A DNA stretch of 64,000 bases from Glycomyces buryatensis (GCF_004912275.1 NZ_STGY01000025.1:1-64000), one strand, 5' to 3'. Positions 34,395 to 42,738 are shown, numbered from the stretch's first letter. The notes: generated by a model from the letters alone, not told the origin. Numbers and translations: made by a program.

Positions 34395-34451
34395 GTGAAC
34401 TTGAACGCGCGATTTTACTTTTACTACGGCACGGATCGTCCGAAGCCGTAG
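34395..34451 (+). CDS. Phe/Tyr-rich leader peptide (attenuator)
   Basis: An 18-codon ORF starting GTG reads MNLNARFYFYYGTDRPKP. The run F-Y-F-Y-Y (codons at 34413-34427) is what a ribosome-mediated attenuator sensing charged tRNA-Phe and tRNA-Tyr would contain. It ends 24 nt before a terminator hairpin with a T-run that stands in front of chorismate mutase, the enzyme at the branch to phenylalanine and tyrosine. Segments CTACGGC (34424-34430) and GCCGTAG (34445-34451) can pair. GTAGGTC (34448-34454) can instead pair with GACCTAC (34467-34473), giving mutually exclusive folds. Confidence 0.75.
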   Translation: MNLNARFYFYYGTDRPKP

Positions 34452-34475
34452 GTCGCGCTGAACACTGACCTACTG

Positions 34476-34502
34476 CCCCGGGCGAGTCGCCCGGGGTTTT
34501 TT
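34476..34502 (+). terminator. Attenuator terminator before chorismate mutase
   Basis: A 9-bp stem CCCCGGGCG / CGCCCGGGG (34476-34484 with 34488-34496), 3-nt loop, followed directly by six T (34497-34502). This is the most canonical intrinsic terminator in the window, and it lies inside a leader and not after a gene. Read-through should depend on translation of the leader peptide. Confidence 0.8.
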
Positions 34503-34559
34503 CACGCCCAGGGCCTGGACCCGGACTCTTGATCCGAACACTCTGAAGGAGAAGCCCTG

Positions 34560-34829
34560 ATGTCAAGCACGACCGCCGCCCAGACCGGCACCGACGAGCT
34601 CAACGAACTGCGCTCTGAGATCGATGAACTCGATGCCGAGATCGTCCGACTGTGGCAGCGCCGCGCCGAGGTCTCCAAACAGGTGGGACAGATCCGCATG
34701 GCCAACGGCGGCACCCGCCTAGTCCTCGACCGCGAGCGCGCCATCCTCGACAAGTACCGCACCGCCCTGGGCGAGGACGGCACCCAGATCGCCATGTTGA
34801 TTCTGCGAGCGGGCCGAGGTCCGCTATAG
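34560..34829 (+). CDS. Chorismate mutase (AroQ class)
   Basis: An 89-residue, all-helical AroQ-type chorismate mutase that converts chorismate to prephenate for phenylalanine and tyrosine. The family pattern LRSEIDELDAEIVRLWQRRAEVSKQVGQIR contains the first-helix Arg, and LVLDRERAILDKYR the second-helix Arg and Glu. It starts behind AAGGAG (34546-34551). It matches the small secretion-signal-free type that works with DAHP synthase in actinobacteria. Expression is probably controlled by the leader peptide and terminator at 34395-34502. Confidence 0.88.
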   Translation: MSSTTAAQTGTDELNELRSEIDELDAEIVRLWQRRAEVSKQVGQIRMANGGTRLVLDRERAILDKYRTALGEDGTQIAMLILRAGRGPL

Positions 34830-34890
34830 GAGGTCGAGTCCGTTCCGGTCGGGCAGGGCCGTGGGCCCGACCCGCCCAGACGGCCGCTGT

Positions 34891-34923
34891 GCCTCGGACC
34901 GTGTCAGGGGTCCGAGGCATAAT
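34891..34923 (+). terminator. Terminator of chorismate mutase with pcrA -10 box
   Basis: A 10-bp stem (34891-34900 with 34909-34918) closes the chorismate mutase unit. CATAAT at 34918-34923 begins on the last base of the stem and lies 9 nt before the pcrA start codon, so terminator and promoter abut. Confidence 0.55.
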
Positions 34924-34932
34924 TGACTTCCT

Positions 34933-37185
34933 ATGAATGACGCTTCCCAGGCCCTGCTGGCCGGCCTCAACGAACCGCAACGTCAAGCCGCTGAGCACGC
35001 CGGATCCCCGCTGCTCATCGTCGCGGGAGCGGGCTCGGGCAAGACCCGCGTCCTCACCCACCGCATCGCCCACCTGCTGTCCGCGCGCGGCGTGCACCCC
35101 GGCGAGATCCTGGCGATCACCTTCACCAACAAGGCCGCCGCCGAGATGCGCGAGCGCGTCGACGCCCTCGTCGGGCCCCGCTCGCGCGCCATGTGGGTCT
35201 CCACCTTCCACTCCGCGTGCCTGCGCATCCTGCGCCGCGAGGCCCACCGGCTGGGCTGGAAGTCGAACTTCACGATCTACGACACCGACGACGCCCGTCG
35301 CCTGCTCACCCAGATCGTCAAGGAGCTCGGGCTCGACTCCAAGAAGAACTCGCCGCGCTGGTTCGCCGCCGAGATCTCCCGGTTCAAGAACGAGCTCATC
35401 GGCCCCGAGCAGGCCGCCGACGCCGCCGACGACGCCAAGTCCCGGCTCATCGCCGACGTCTACTCCCAGTACACCGAGCGCCTGCGCCTGGCCGCCGCCG
35501 TCGACTTCGACGACATCATCGGCACCACCGGCCACCTGCTCCGGACCTTCCCCGAGGTGGCCGAGTCGTACCGGCTGCGGTTCCGCCACGTCATGGTCGA
35601 CGAGTACCAGGACACCAACCACGCCCAGTACGTGCTCATCCGCGAGCTCGTCGGCACCGGCGACAATGCCGCGGAGCTGTGCGTCGTCGGCGACGCCGAC
35701 CAGTCCATCTACGCCTTCCGCGGTGCCACGATCCGCAATATCGTGGAGTTCGAGCGCGACTACCCCGATGCCAAGACGATCCTGCTGGAGCAGAACTACC
35801 GCTCCACCCAGACGATCCTGGACGCGGCCAACAACGTCATCCGCAACAACTCCGAGCGCGGCCGCGAGAAGAAGCTGTGGAGCGACGTCGGCGACGGCCC
35901 GCGGATCCTCGGCCACACCGGCGACAACGAGCACGATGAGGCCGCCTGGGTCGCGAACCGCGTCGACGCGCTCGTGGACGAGTCGCAGACGAGCTTCGGC
36001 GACGTCGCGATCTTCTACCGCACCAACGCCCAGTCGCGGGCCTTCGAGGAAGTGTTCGTGCGCCGCGGCATCCCGTACAAGGTCGTCGGCGGCGTTCGCT
36101 TCTACGAGCGCAAGGAGGTGCGCGACATGCTCGCCTACCTCAAGCTCACCGTCAACGGCGACGACACCGTCTCGGCGATGCGGGTCGTCAATGTCCCCAA
36201 GCGGGGCGTCGGCGACCGGGCCGTGGCCGAGATCGAGGCGCTCGCCGCGCGCGAGCGGATCTCCTTCGCGGCCGCGCTGCATCGCGCCGACGAGGCCCCC
36301 GGGGTGTCCTCGCGGGCGCGGGGCGGCATCAAGCAGTTCTGCGAGATCATCGACGCCGCAACGGAACTGGCGCTCACCGCCCCGCCCGAGGAAGTGCTCG
36401 ACAAGCTCATCGCCGACACCGGCTACCTGGAGGGGCTCGAGCAGTCCACCGACCCGAGGGACGAGGGCCGGGTCGAAAACCTGCAGGAACTGGTGGCCGT
36501 CTCCCATGAATTCACCGAGCAGGTGGTGCGTGGGGAAGTGGACGCGGCCGACGACGACGAACCGGACGCGGCGGCCGACGTGGCCTCGTTCCTGGAACAC
36601 GTCGCACTGGTCTCCGATGCCGACTCGATCCCCGACCCGGAGTCCGAGGAGGGCGGGCAGGTCACGCTGATGACGCTGCACACCGCGAAGGGCCTCGAAT
36701 TCGACACGGTCTTCCTGACCGGCATGGACGACGGACTGTTCCCGCATGAGCGGTCGATGTCGAAGCCGACCGAACTGGAGGAGGAACGACGACTGGCCTA
36801 TGTGGGCCTGACGCGGGCCCGCAAGCACCTGCACCTGACCCGGGCCGGGACGCGGAACATCTTCGGGCAGCCGGAGTTCTATGCGGCGAGCCGGTTCCTG
36901 TCGGAGATTCCCTCCGGCCTGATCGAATGGAGCGAGTCGGCCCCGCCGCCATCCAGAGTCGTCAAAACGGGGAAGACGCCGTCGTTCGGCCAACCGATCA
37001 CGATGCGCAACCCGGCCGACGTGCCGTCACTGGAAGTCGGAGACCGGATCACCCACGACAAGTGGGGCCTGGGTCGAGTCGTGGAGCTCAAGGGCTCGGG
37101 CCCGAGGGCTCAGGCGCGCATCGACTTCGGAGACGGAGAACCGAAGTGGGTCATCCTCAGGCTGGCACCGGTGAGCAAACTCTAG
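34933..37185 (+). CDS. pcrA: ATP-dependent DNA helicase PcrA/UvrD
   Basis: A 750-residue superfamily 1 helicase for repair and removal of proteins from DNA. Motifs in order are Q-motif LNEPQRQAAEH, Walker A AGAGSGKTR, motif Ia TFTNKAAAEMRER, motif II VDEYQDTNHAQY, motif III GDADQSIYAFRGA, motif IV LEQNYRST, motif V TLHTAKGLEFDTVF, motif VI EERRLAYVGLTRARKHL. The C-terminal DRITHDKWGLGRVV begins the Tudor-like domain that contacts RNA polymerase. The length is normal. The start has no Shine-Dalgarno and a -10 box 9 nt upstream. Confidence 0.96.
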   Translation: MNDASQALLAGLNEPQRQAAEHAGSPLLIVAGAGSGKTRVLTHRIAHLLSARGVHPGEILAITFTNKAAAEMRERVDALVGPRSRAMWVSTFHSACLRILRREAHRLGWKSNFTIYDTDDARRLLTQIVKELGLDSKKNSPRWFAAEISRFKNELIGPEQAADAADDAKSRLIADVYSQYTERLRLAAAVDFDDIIGTTGHLLRTFPEVAESYRLRFRHVMVDEYQDTNHAQYVLIRELVGTGDNAAELCVVGDADQSIYAFRGATIRNIVEFERDYPDAKTILLEQNYRSTQTILDAANNVIRNNSERGREKKLWSDVGDGPRILGHTGDNEHDEAAWVANRVDALVDESQTSFGDVAIFYRTNAQSRAFEEVFVRRGIPYKVVGGVRFYERKEVRDMLAYLKLTVNGDDTVSAMRVVNVPKRGVGDRAVAEIEALAARERISFAAALHRADEAPGVSSRARGGIKQFCEIIDAATELALTAPPEEVLDKLIADTGYLEGLEQSTDPRDEGRVENLQELVAVSHEFTEQVVRGEVDAADDDEPDAAADVASFLEHVALVSDADSIPDPESEEGGQVTLMTLHTAKGLEFDTVFLTGMDDGLFPHERSMSKPTELEEERRLAYVGLTRARKHLHLTRAGTRNIFGQPEFYAASRFLSEIPSGLIEWSESAPPPSRVVKTGKTPSFGQPITMRNPADVPSLEVGDRITHDKWGLGRVVELKGSGPRAQARIDFGDGEPKWVILRLAPVSKL

Positions 37186-37208
37186 GGGGGGTCCGCAACC
37201 ACCCCCTA
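37183..37208. terminator. Convergent terminator of pcrA and the M23 gene
   Basis: TAGGGGG (37183-37189) pairs with CCCCCTA (37202-37208). The stem includes the stop codons of both convergent genes, so a very compact sequence serves both. Confidence 0.55.
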
Positions 37209-38000
37209 ACCGAGGCTGAGGCCGGCCTCGTCCAGGTAGCCCAGGGGCTCCACCGGTTCGCCGTCGACGTGGACCTCGAAGTGGACGTGGGAGCCGAACG
37301 AGAAACCCGTATTGCCCGCGTTCGCGATCTGGTCGCCCATGTCGACCCAGTCGCCTTCGGACACATTGATCTCGGAGTTGTGCGCGTAGTAGGTCTCGAC
37401 CCCGTCGCCGTGGTCGATGATCACCAGGTTCCCAAAGCCCGACTCCCAGCCCGCGTGCTTCACCGTGCCCGGGTAGACCGTGTACACCGGCGTGCCGGTC
37501 TCGGCCGCGAAGTCGATGCCGTTGTGGTTGCGGCCCCAGCGCTGGCCGAACAGCGAGGTGATGTTCACCGAGTCGAGCGGCGCCGTCCATTCGACCTGCG
37601 CGGCCTGCGGCGTCACCGGCGAGGTCCGCTCCTCTTCCTCGGCCGTCTCCTGCTCGGCCGTGGCCTCGGCGCCGGGCTCGCCCGGGGTGGCCGCTTCACT
37701 CGTCGCCTGTTCGCTCTCCTCGGGCGTCTCGGCCTCCGCGGCCAGCGCCGCGATGTCCGCGACCGCCTGCGAGGCGGCCGGGTCGGGCTCGCCCGAGGGC
37801 ATTCCCGCGGCGGTCGCCAGGGCGACGATGGACGCTCCGGTGACGGCGCTGCCCACCACTGCGGTGTAGCGGCGCTGCGTCCCCGAAAGAATCGGCGTGA
37901 GTTCGGCGGCCCACGAGGCGCGGTGCTGGCCTCGTGTTCGGTGCGGCCGGGCGGCGTGGCGCCTAACGGTAACGGCGCCTTCCAGTCCGGTATCGGACAT
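37206..38000 (-). CDS. M23 family peptidase, membrane-anchored
   Basis: A 264-residue cell-wall hydrolase. A basic N-terminus is followed by one membrane helix (about residues 46-66), an acidic Ala/Glu-rich linker, and the LytM/M23 domain with metal ligands in HNGIDFA and HVHFEVH. The domain also has the typical TPVYTVYPGTVKHAGW and GNLVIIDHGDGVETYYAH. It should cleave peptidoglycan cross-bridges outside the membrane. The minus-strand TACAGT at 38083-38078 is a likely -10 box, leaving a leader of about 70 nt ending in CGGAGG. Confidence 0.9.
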   Translation of the reverse strand: MSDTGLEGAVTVRRHAARPHRTRGQHRASWAAELTPILSGTQRRYTAVVGSAVTGASIVALATAAGMPSGEPDPAASQAVADIAALAAEAETPEESEQATSEAATPGEPGAEATAEQETAEEEERTSPVTPQAAQVEWTAPLDSVNITSLFGQRWGRNHNGIDFAAETGTPVYTVYPGTVKHAGWESGFGNLVIIDHGDGVETYYAHNSEINVSEGDWVDMGDQIANAGNTGFSFGSHVHFEVHVDGEPVEPLGYLDEAGLSLG

Positions 38001-38200
38001 CTATCCTCCGGGTCCGTGGCTGCGCTCTCCGACGCGGGCGTGAATCACGCCGGGGCCGTGAGCTTGGCAACCGGACCACTGTAAAGCCGAGCGGGCCTAG
38101 CACGCGAGATTCGTCACGACGCGGCGTGTCGCACCGCTTGGCCCGGACCGACCATCCCGCGCCGTCAGGGGCTGTACTCCGGCGCCGTGCCGGGCCGCTC

Positions 38201-39193
38201 CTATGCGCCCGAGAGCTGCGCCTGCGACTCGGTGAAGATCCGCACGACCTCCGGGCGGACCTCGGCCCGCTCGGACAGCTTGCGGGCCCACGGGATCCGG
38301 ATGGTCTCCGCTTCGCCGTCGACCACCACGACGTAGTCGCCGCCGTGGGCGTCGAGCCCGGTCATGCTCGCCTCGGTCGCCTCCGGCCGGTCCCCGGCTC
38401 CCTGGCACATCACGAGCGTGTCCGAGGCGTGGTCGGTGTTCATGTGCTTGCAGATCGCCGCGATCACGTCGTCGGAGAACGGGTTCTCGTTCATCTTGTC
38501 CGCCAAGGCCTTCAGTACCTCGCCATTGTAGTCGTACGCGAGCAGGATCTCCTCGATGACGCGGAGCCGGTCGGCCTCCTCCAATGCGACGGCGTCGAGG
38601 CGGGCCCGGTAGTCGTCCTTGAAGCGCTTCGGGCTGTCGATGCCGTCGAAGGAGTAGAAGCCGGCGCCGGCGTCGTCCAGGTCGTAGTTCTGCCTGGCGG
38701 CCTTGCCGAAAGCCTGTCCGCCGGACAGGTCGCCCAGGTATCGGGTGTAGGAGTGCGCGATGTAGCCGCCGGCCCAGTCGTTCGCCACGGCGCTGATGCG
38801 TTCGGCGTAGCGGAGGGTGGCGTCCAGCGGTTCGATCCGCTCGCGCCAGTCCGGTCCGATGAGGAATTCCAGGTCGGCCTCGATCGCCCCGCGGCGCGCC
38901 AGCTCATCGAACACGAACGCCCCGGCGACATCGTCACCGCGCCACCGCTCGGCGGCGGTCTCGATAGCGTCGTAGATGAAGTACTGCTGGGCGTGCCACT
39001 CGGTGTAGTCGTCCAGGCTGAGCGAACCGTCGAAGAGCCGGTCGAACACGCCGGGGACGCGGTCGGCGGCCTCCGCGGCGGTCGGGTCGAGGCCCTGGTG
39101 GCGGGACCAGCTGGCCTCGCGAATGCGGGCGGAGAACGCGGTGGCCTCCTCGCCGGCCCCGACTTCGTTCGGGGCGGTGGGGTTCGCGGTCAT
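38201..39193 (-). CDS. hmuO: Heme oxygenase with C-terminal DUF2470 domain
   Basis: A 330-residue protein. The first about 215 residues form a biliverdin-producing heme oxygenase: the ligand-helix region FSARIREASWSRHQGL and the distal-helix signature YLGDLSGGQAFGKAA are clear. The last about 90 residues are a DUF2470 (pyridoxamine-oxidase-like, heme-binding HugZ-type) module, seen at ICKHMNTDHASDTLVMC. It should break down heme to release iron. AGGAGG precedes ATG 39193; the longer upstream frame is rejected. A possible iron-regulator box lies just upstream. Confidence 0.9.
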   Translation of the reverse strand: MTANPTAPNEVGAGEEATAFSARIREASWSRHQGLDPTAAEAADRVPGVFDRLFDGSLSLDDYTEWHAQQYFIYDAIETAAERWRGDDVAGAFVFDELARRGAIEADLEFLIGPDWRERIEPLDATLRYAERISAVANDWAGGYIAHSYTRYLGDLSGGQAFGKAARQNYDLDDAGAGFYSFDGIDSPKRFKDDYRARLDAVALEEADRLRVIEEILLAYDYNGEVLKALADKMNENPFSDDVIAAICKHMNTDHASDTLVMCQGAGDRPEATEASMTGLDAHGGDYVVVVDGEAETIRIPWARKLSERAEVRPEVVRIFTESQAQLSGA

Positions 39194-39227
39194 GGACGTC
39201 CTCCTGGGTCGAGCAAGAAACTTACTC

Positions 39228-39252
39228 ATTATGTAAGGCGACCCTAACTTAC
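39228..39252 (-). promoter_or_regulatory. Candidate iron-regulated promoter of heme oxygenase
   Basis: On the minus strand CATAAT (39233-39228) is a good -10 box. Immediately upstream, 39233-39252 (GTAAGGCGACCCTAACTTAC on the plus strand) has inverted GTAAG/CTTAC ends and a TTAGGG core reminiscent of DtxR/IdeR boxes, though it matches only about half of the 19-bp consensus. Repression by iron is plausible for heme oxygenase; the site assignment is tentative. Confidence 0.35.
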
Positions 39253-39472
39253 TACAATCGGGGCGGACACGGGTAGTGACCGCCCGACCCGTAGGAAAGT
39301 CCCGCGCGGGCATCGGCGACAATGGTGTGAAGTCGCACCCACCTGTGCGACTGAATCAGAAAAGCCCCGAGATTCACGGTCCCAGGACTTCCCAAGTGAG
39401 GGGAGCCTGTGGCACCATGGGCTCATCTGGTCCCCTTGACGACAGACGAACTCGCACCTCACGGGAGGCCTC
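39253..39472 (+). other. Structured leader ahead of the repeat-peptide gene
   Basis: No gene. Several short stems can form: AGTCGCAC (39331-39338) with GTGCGACT (39345-39352), and TGAATC (39352-39357) with GATTCA (39371-39376). It might be a regulated 5' leader. I could not match it to c-di-AMP, c-di-GMP, cobalamin or SAM riboswitch consensus. Confidence 0.3.
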
Positions 39473-39703
39473 GTGAAACCGGTCAGACTTCTAAAGAGAC
39501 TCACCGCACTGTTCGCGGCAGGGCTCATCGCGTTCGGCATCGTTGCCGCCACTTCGTCCGCAGCCTCCGCCGGCAACTCCGCCGATGTCGGTTCCGGCGC
39601 ACCGTCGAACTCCGCGGACGTCGGCTCGATCGACACGCTGGACAACTCCGCCGATGTCGGTTCCGTCGTTGCCGCGCTGGGGAACTCCGCCGACGTCGGC
39701 TGA
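39473..39703 (+). CDS. Small secreted peptide with NSADVG repeats
   Basis: A 76-residue precursor starting GTG behind GGGAGG. A signal peptide (KPVRLLKRLTALFAAGLIAF, cleavage after ASA near residue 33) leaves about 43 residues that contain the hexapeptide NSADVG four times, three followed by S, separated by short variable spacers. No Cys, no anchor motif, no known domain. The repeats are also near-identical at DNA level (AACTCCGCCGATGTCGG) and a fifth GCCGATGTCG occurs just after the stop. It may be a signal, matrix or toxin-like peptide; function unknown. The GGDEF-EAL gene follows after 28 nt. Confidence 0.65.
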   Translation: MKPVRLLKRLTALFAAGLIAFGIVAATSSAASAGNSADVGSGAPSNSADVGSIDTLDNSADVGSVVAALGNSADVG

Positions 39704-39731
39704 GCTCAAGCCGATGTCGTACTGAACCAGA

Positions 39732-42254
39732 GTGCCTGTGAACCGCGACCAGTACCCCTTCCTGTTCCGGGCGCTTCCGTGGACGCTCACTACGGCACTC
39801 CTCGCGGTCGACGCCGTTCTGCTGGTCTCCTTCGCACCACCGCCTGATTATCCGATCCTCCAGGCGGTCCTTCTCGTCGCCTGCTTCGTGGTCGCCCAGA
39901 ACCTCTTGGTCCAGCAGCATGTGCGGGGACTGCGGATCGCCTTCAACCTGGCGGACATTCCGCTCATCCTCGCACTGTTCTATCTCGACCCCTTCTGGGT
40001 CGTGACCGTTCGGCTGGTTTCGGCGCTCATCTACTACGCCGGCCGCTACCTGCGCAGCAGGGACGCCGGGATCATGAAGCCGCTGTTCAACATCGGGATG
40101 TCGATATTCGGCGCGACCACCGCGGTCCTGGTCGTCCAATACACCGGGATCGGCAGCGCCAACGACCCCCGCACCTGGGCCGTCCTGGTACTGGCCATCG
40201 TCGTGACCGGGTTCGCCGCCACGACCCTCGTCTCGCTGCTCATGCTCATCCTCGGCGGCTGGAGCAGCGTCATCAAGGCATGGGTGGGATTCGTACTCAC
40301 CCTGGTCGGCCCCATCATGGCCGCCTGCGTCGGCCTGATCTTCCTGATCCTGCTCGAAGCCACCCCCTGGTCCGGCATTCCCATCGTGTTCCTGCTCCTC
40401 ACGATGGTCTTCCTGGCCAGCAGCTACATGACGCTGCGCCGCCAGAGGCACATCCTGACCGAGCTGAACACCTTCACCCAACTCGTCGCCGACTCCGTGC
40501 GCTCGAACCGCCTCATCGACGCCACCCTCGGGCGCCTGCGCGAGATCCTGGCCGCCGAGTCCGCCACCGTCTGGGTGCCCGCCGGAGGCCGCTACCCCGA
40601 GGTCCGACTGACCTCCACGGTCGACGACGTGGGACTCACCGATCTCGACCCCGTTCCCGAAGAACTGCAGCGCAACGTCATCGAGAGCAAGGAACCGCTG
40701 CTCATCGGCCTTCGGCACGGCACCTCCAAGCAACGCGACCAACTCGAAGCCACCGGACTGCGCGGCGCCATGCTGGTTCCGCTGCGCAGCGGCGACGACG
40801 TGTACGGCTGCCTCTCGGTCGCCGACCGCATCGGCGGCGAGCTCTCCTACTTCCAACCGGTCGACCTGCAACTGCTGCAGACCGTCGCCGCCCACGTCAG
40901 CACCGCCGTCGAGAACTCCAGACTGGTCGACCAACTCCGCTACGACGCCTACCACGACCCGCTCACCGGCCTGCCCAGCCGCCGCCGCTCCCTCGAAGCG
41001 CTCCAAGAGGCCCTGTCCATCACCGTGCCCGGCGAGGTCGTCGCCGTGCTCATGTTCGATGTGGACTCACTCCACGAGATCAACGACGCGCTCGGCCACG
41101 AAGCCGGCGACGCCGCCCTCATCGAGTTCTCCCACCGCCTCACCGAGCACGCCCCCGACGCCTCCTTCATCGGCCGCATCGACTCCGACGAGTTCATCCT
41201 CCAGACCCGCCTGCCCTCCTCCGACGAGGCCACCGACACCGCCCGGCGCCTCCGCGCCGCCCTCCAAGGCCCCTTCGAATACACGGGGGTCGCGGTCGAC
41301 CTGTCCGCCGCCGTCGGCGTCGTCACCCACCCCGACTTCGCCACCGACGCCGATGAACTCCTCCAGCGCGCCGACACCGCCACCCGCGGCGCCAAGGACG
41401 CCACCGACGGCGTCCTGGCCTACCACTCCGGCCTCGAATCCGAGAGCCTGCGCCGCGTCGGCCTCGCCGCCGACCTGCGCCGCGCCCTCGACCGCGACGA
41501 ACTCGAAGTCCACTTCCAGCCCAAGGTCGAACTCGAAAGCGGTGCCGTCGCCGGGGCCGAGGCCCTGGTGCGCTGGCCGCATCCGACGTTCGGGCCCGTC
41601 CCGCCCGGGGAGCTCATCGCGATCGCCGGCTCGACCGGCCAGCTCGGGCAGCTCACCGACCAGGTCCTGGAGGAGGCGCTGAAGCGCTCCGCCGAATGGG
41701 CCGGCCCGGACGGTCCGCTCCCGATGGCGGTGAACCTCTCGCCGCGCACCCTCGCCGACGGCGGCTTCCCCGCCCGGGTGGCCGAGGTGCTGGGGCGGCA
41801 CGGCGTCCCCGCCGCGCGGCTGACGTTCGAGATCACCGAGGACGACGTGGTCGCCGACGGCTCCCGCCTCATCCCCGTGCTCGACCGCCTCCACGAGATG
41901 GGCGTGCGCCTGTCGGTCGACGACTTCGGCACCGGCTACTCCTCGCTGGGATACCTGCGGCGCCTGCCGGTGCAGGAGATCAAGATCGACCTCAGCTTCG
42001 TGCAGGGCATGGCCACCGACGCCGACGACCGCGCGATCGTGGCCGCCGTGCTCGGTCTGGCCCGGCACTTCGCCATCGACGTGGTCGCCGAGGGCATCGA
42101 GTCCCACCGGACCCTGGAGGAGCTGCGCGCGATGGAGTGCGAGATCGGCCAGGGCTACTACTTCTCCCGCCCGCTCCCGCCGGACCGCTTCCGGACCTGG
42201 CTGGAGACACAGGGCGACGGTGGCGCCGGCGGGACCCGGCTGAGGGCCGTCTGA
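39732..42254 (+). CDS. Membrane GAF-GGDEF-EAL protein (c-di-GMP phosphodiesterase)
   Basis: An 840-residue protein. About eight membrane helices (residues 15-235) form an uncharacterised sensor. A GAF domain follows (about 245-395), then GGDEF (about 400-565) and EAL (about 580-825). The GGDEF active site reads DSDEF, so cyclase activity is probably lost. The EAL domain keeps AEALVRW, NLSPR, FEITED, DDFGTGYSSLGYL, IKIDLSF, VVAEGIES and QGYYFSRPL and should be an active c-di-GMP phosphodiesterase. The start is GTG 39732 without a clear ribosome binding site. It may be cotranscribed with the small repeat peptide. Confidence 0.9.
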   Translation: MPVNRDQYPFLFRALPWTLTTALLAVDAVLLVSFAPPPDYPILQAVLLVACFVVAQNLLVQQHVRGLRIAFNLADIPLILALFYLDPFWVVTVRLVSALIYYAGRYLRSRDAGIMKPLFNIGMSIFGATTAVLVVQYTGIGSANDPRTWAVLVLAIVVTGFAATTLVSLLMLILGGWSSVIKAWVGFVLTLVGPIMAACVGLIFLILLEATPWSGIPIVFLLLTMVFLASSYMTLRRQRHILTELNTFTQLVADSVRSNRLIDATLGRLREILAAESATVWVPAGGRYPEVRLTSTVDDVGLTDLDPVPEELQRNVIESKEPLLIGLRHGTSKQRDQLEATGLRGAMLVPLRSGDDVYGCLSVADRIGGELSYFQPVDLQLLQTVAAHVSTAVENSRLVDQLRYDAYHDPLTGLPSRRRSLEALQEALSITVPGEVVAVLMFDVDSLHEINDALGHEAGDAALIEFSHRLTEHAPDASFIGRIDSDEFILQTRLPSSDEATDTARRLRAALQGPFEYTGVAVDLSAAVGVVTHPDFATDADELLQRADTATRGAKDATDGVLAYHSGLESESLRRVGLAADLRRALDRDELEVHFQPKVELESGAVAGAEALVRWPHPTFGPVPPGELIAIAGSTGQLGQLTDQVLEEALKRSAEWAGPDGPLPMAVNLSPRTLADGGFPARVAEVLGRHGVPAARLTFEITEDDVVADGSRLIPVLDRLHEMGVRLSVDDFGTGYSSLGYLRRLPVQEIKIDLSFVQGMATDADDRAIVAAVLGLARHFAIDVVAEGIESHRTLEELRAMECEIGQGYYFSRPLPPDRFRTWLETQGDGGAGGTRLRAV

Positions 42255-42424
42255 GCCGGCCGGGATACCACTGCGGCGGCGCTGCGGTGCCCCGAACCGA
42301 CTCGTAAACGTGGTGTCTTCGAGTCGCTTCGCACCCCGGTGTGGCCTGAGCCGCAAGGCTGGGCCCGCTTCGGCACCTGCGCCCACATCATGTAGTCTTG
42401 TCAAGGCCGCGTGAGAGCGCGAGC

Positions 42425-42497
42425 GCCCCAATAGCTCAGTCGGTAGAGCGTCTCCATGGTAAGGAGAAGGTCAACGGTTCGATTCCGTTTTGGGGCT
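42425..42497 (+). tRNA. tRNA-Thr (anticodon GGU)
   Basis: A 73-nt tRNA: acceptor GCCCCAA with TTGGGGC, discriminator T at 42497, D-arm GCTCAGTCGGTAGAGC, anticodon arm TCTCC-ATGGTAA-GGAGA with anticodon GGT at 42458-42460, and T-loop GGTTCGATTCC. CCA is not encoded. It reads ACC/ACU. Confidence 0.95.
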
Positions 42498-42564
42498 CTG
42501 AAGTACTGTTGTGTCAGTGCTTTGACTGCCATCAACAGTTTCTTCTCGATGGCAGTGGGCGCAC

Positions 42565-42636
42565 GGCGGTGTAGCTCAGTGGTAGAGCAAACGACTCATA
42601 ATCGTTGTGTCGGCAGTTCGATCCTGCCCATCGCTA
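42565..42636 (+). tRNA. tRNA-Met (anticodon CAU)
   Basis: A 72-nt tRNA. The acceptor GGCGGTG pairs with CATCGCT with two G-T wobbles. The anticodon arm is AACGA-CTCATAA-TCGTT with CAT at 42597-42599, and the T-arm GGCAG-TTCGATC-CTGCC is perfect. The D-arm GCTCAGTGGTAGAGC and lack of the initiator features fit elongator tRNA-Met. The Thr-Met pair before rpmG is a conserved actinobacterial arrangement. Confidence 0.93.
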
Positions 42637-42738
42637 CTTTTGTCCAGCGTCGACTACCGAGCTAGGCTAGTCGACGCTTTTGTTTTGTACCAGTAGACGA
42701 CGAGCCGCCAGGCTCGTCCTTAGAGGAAGGCACTCATC

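Noticed and set aside
34382-34559. T-box riboswitch before chorismate mutase
   Set aside because: No T-box sequence or specifier loop; the Phe/Tyr-rich reading frame explains the terminator better.
38001-38200. c-di-AMP (ydaO-type) riboswitch upstream of the M23 peptidase
   Set aside because: Such riboswitches often precede cell-wall hydrolases in actinobacteria, but the conserved GGGGTGAATC and the terminal pseudoknot segments were not found.
39301-39472. c-di-GMP or cobalamin riboswitch before the repeat peptide and EAL gene
   Set aside because: Stem-loops exist but the conserved cores of these classes are absent.
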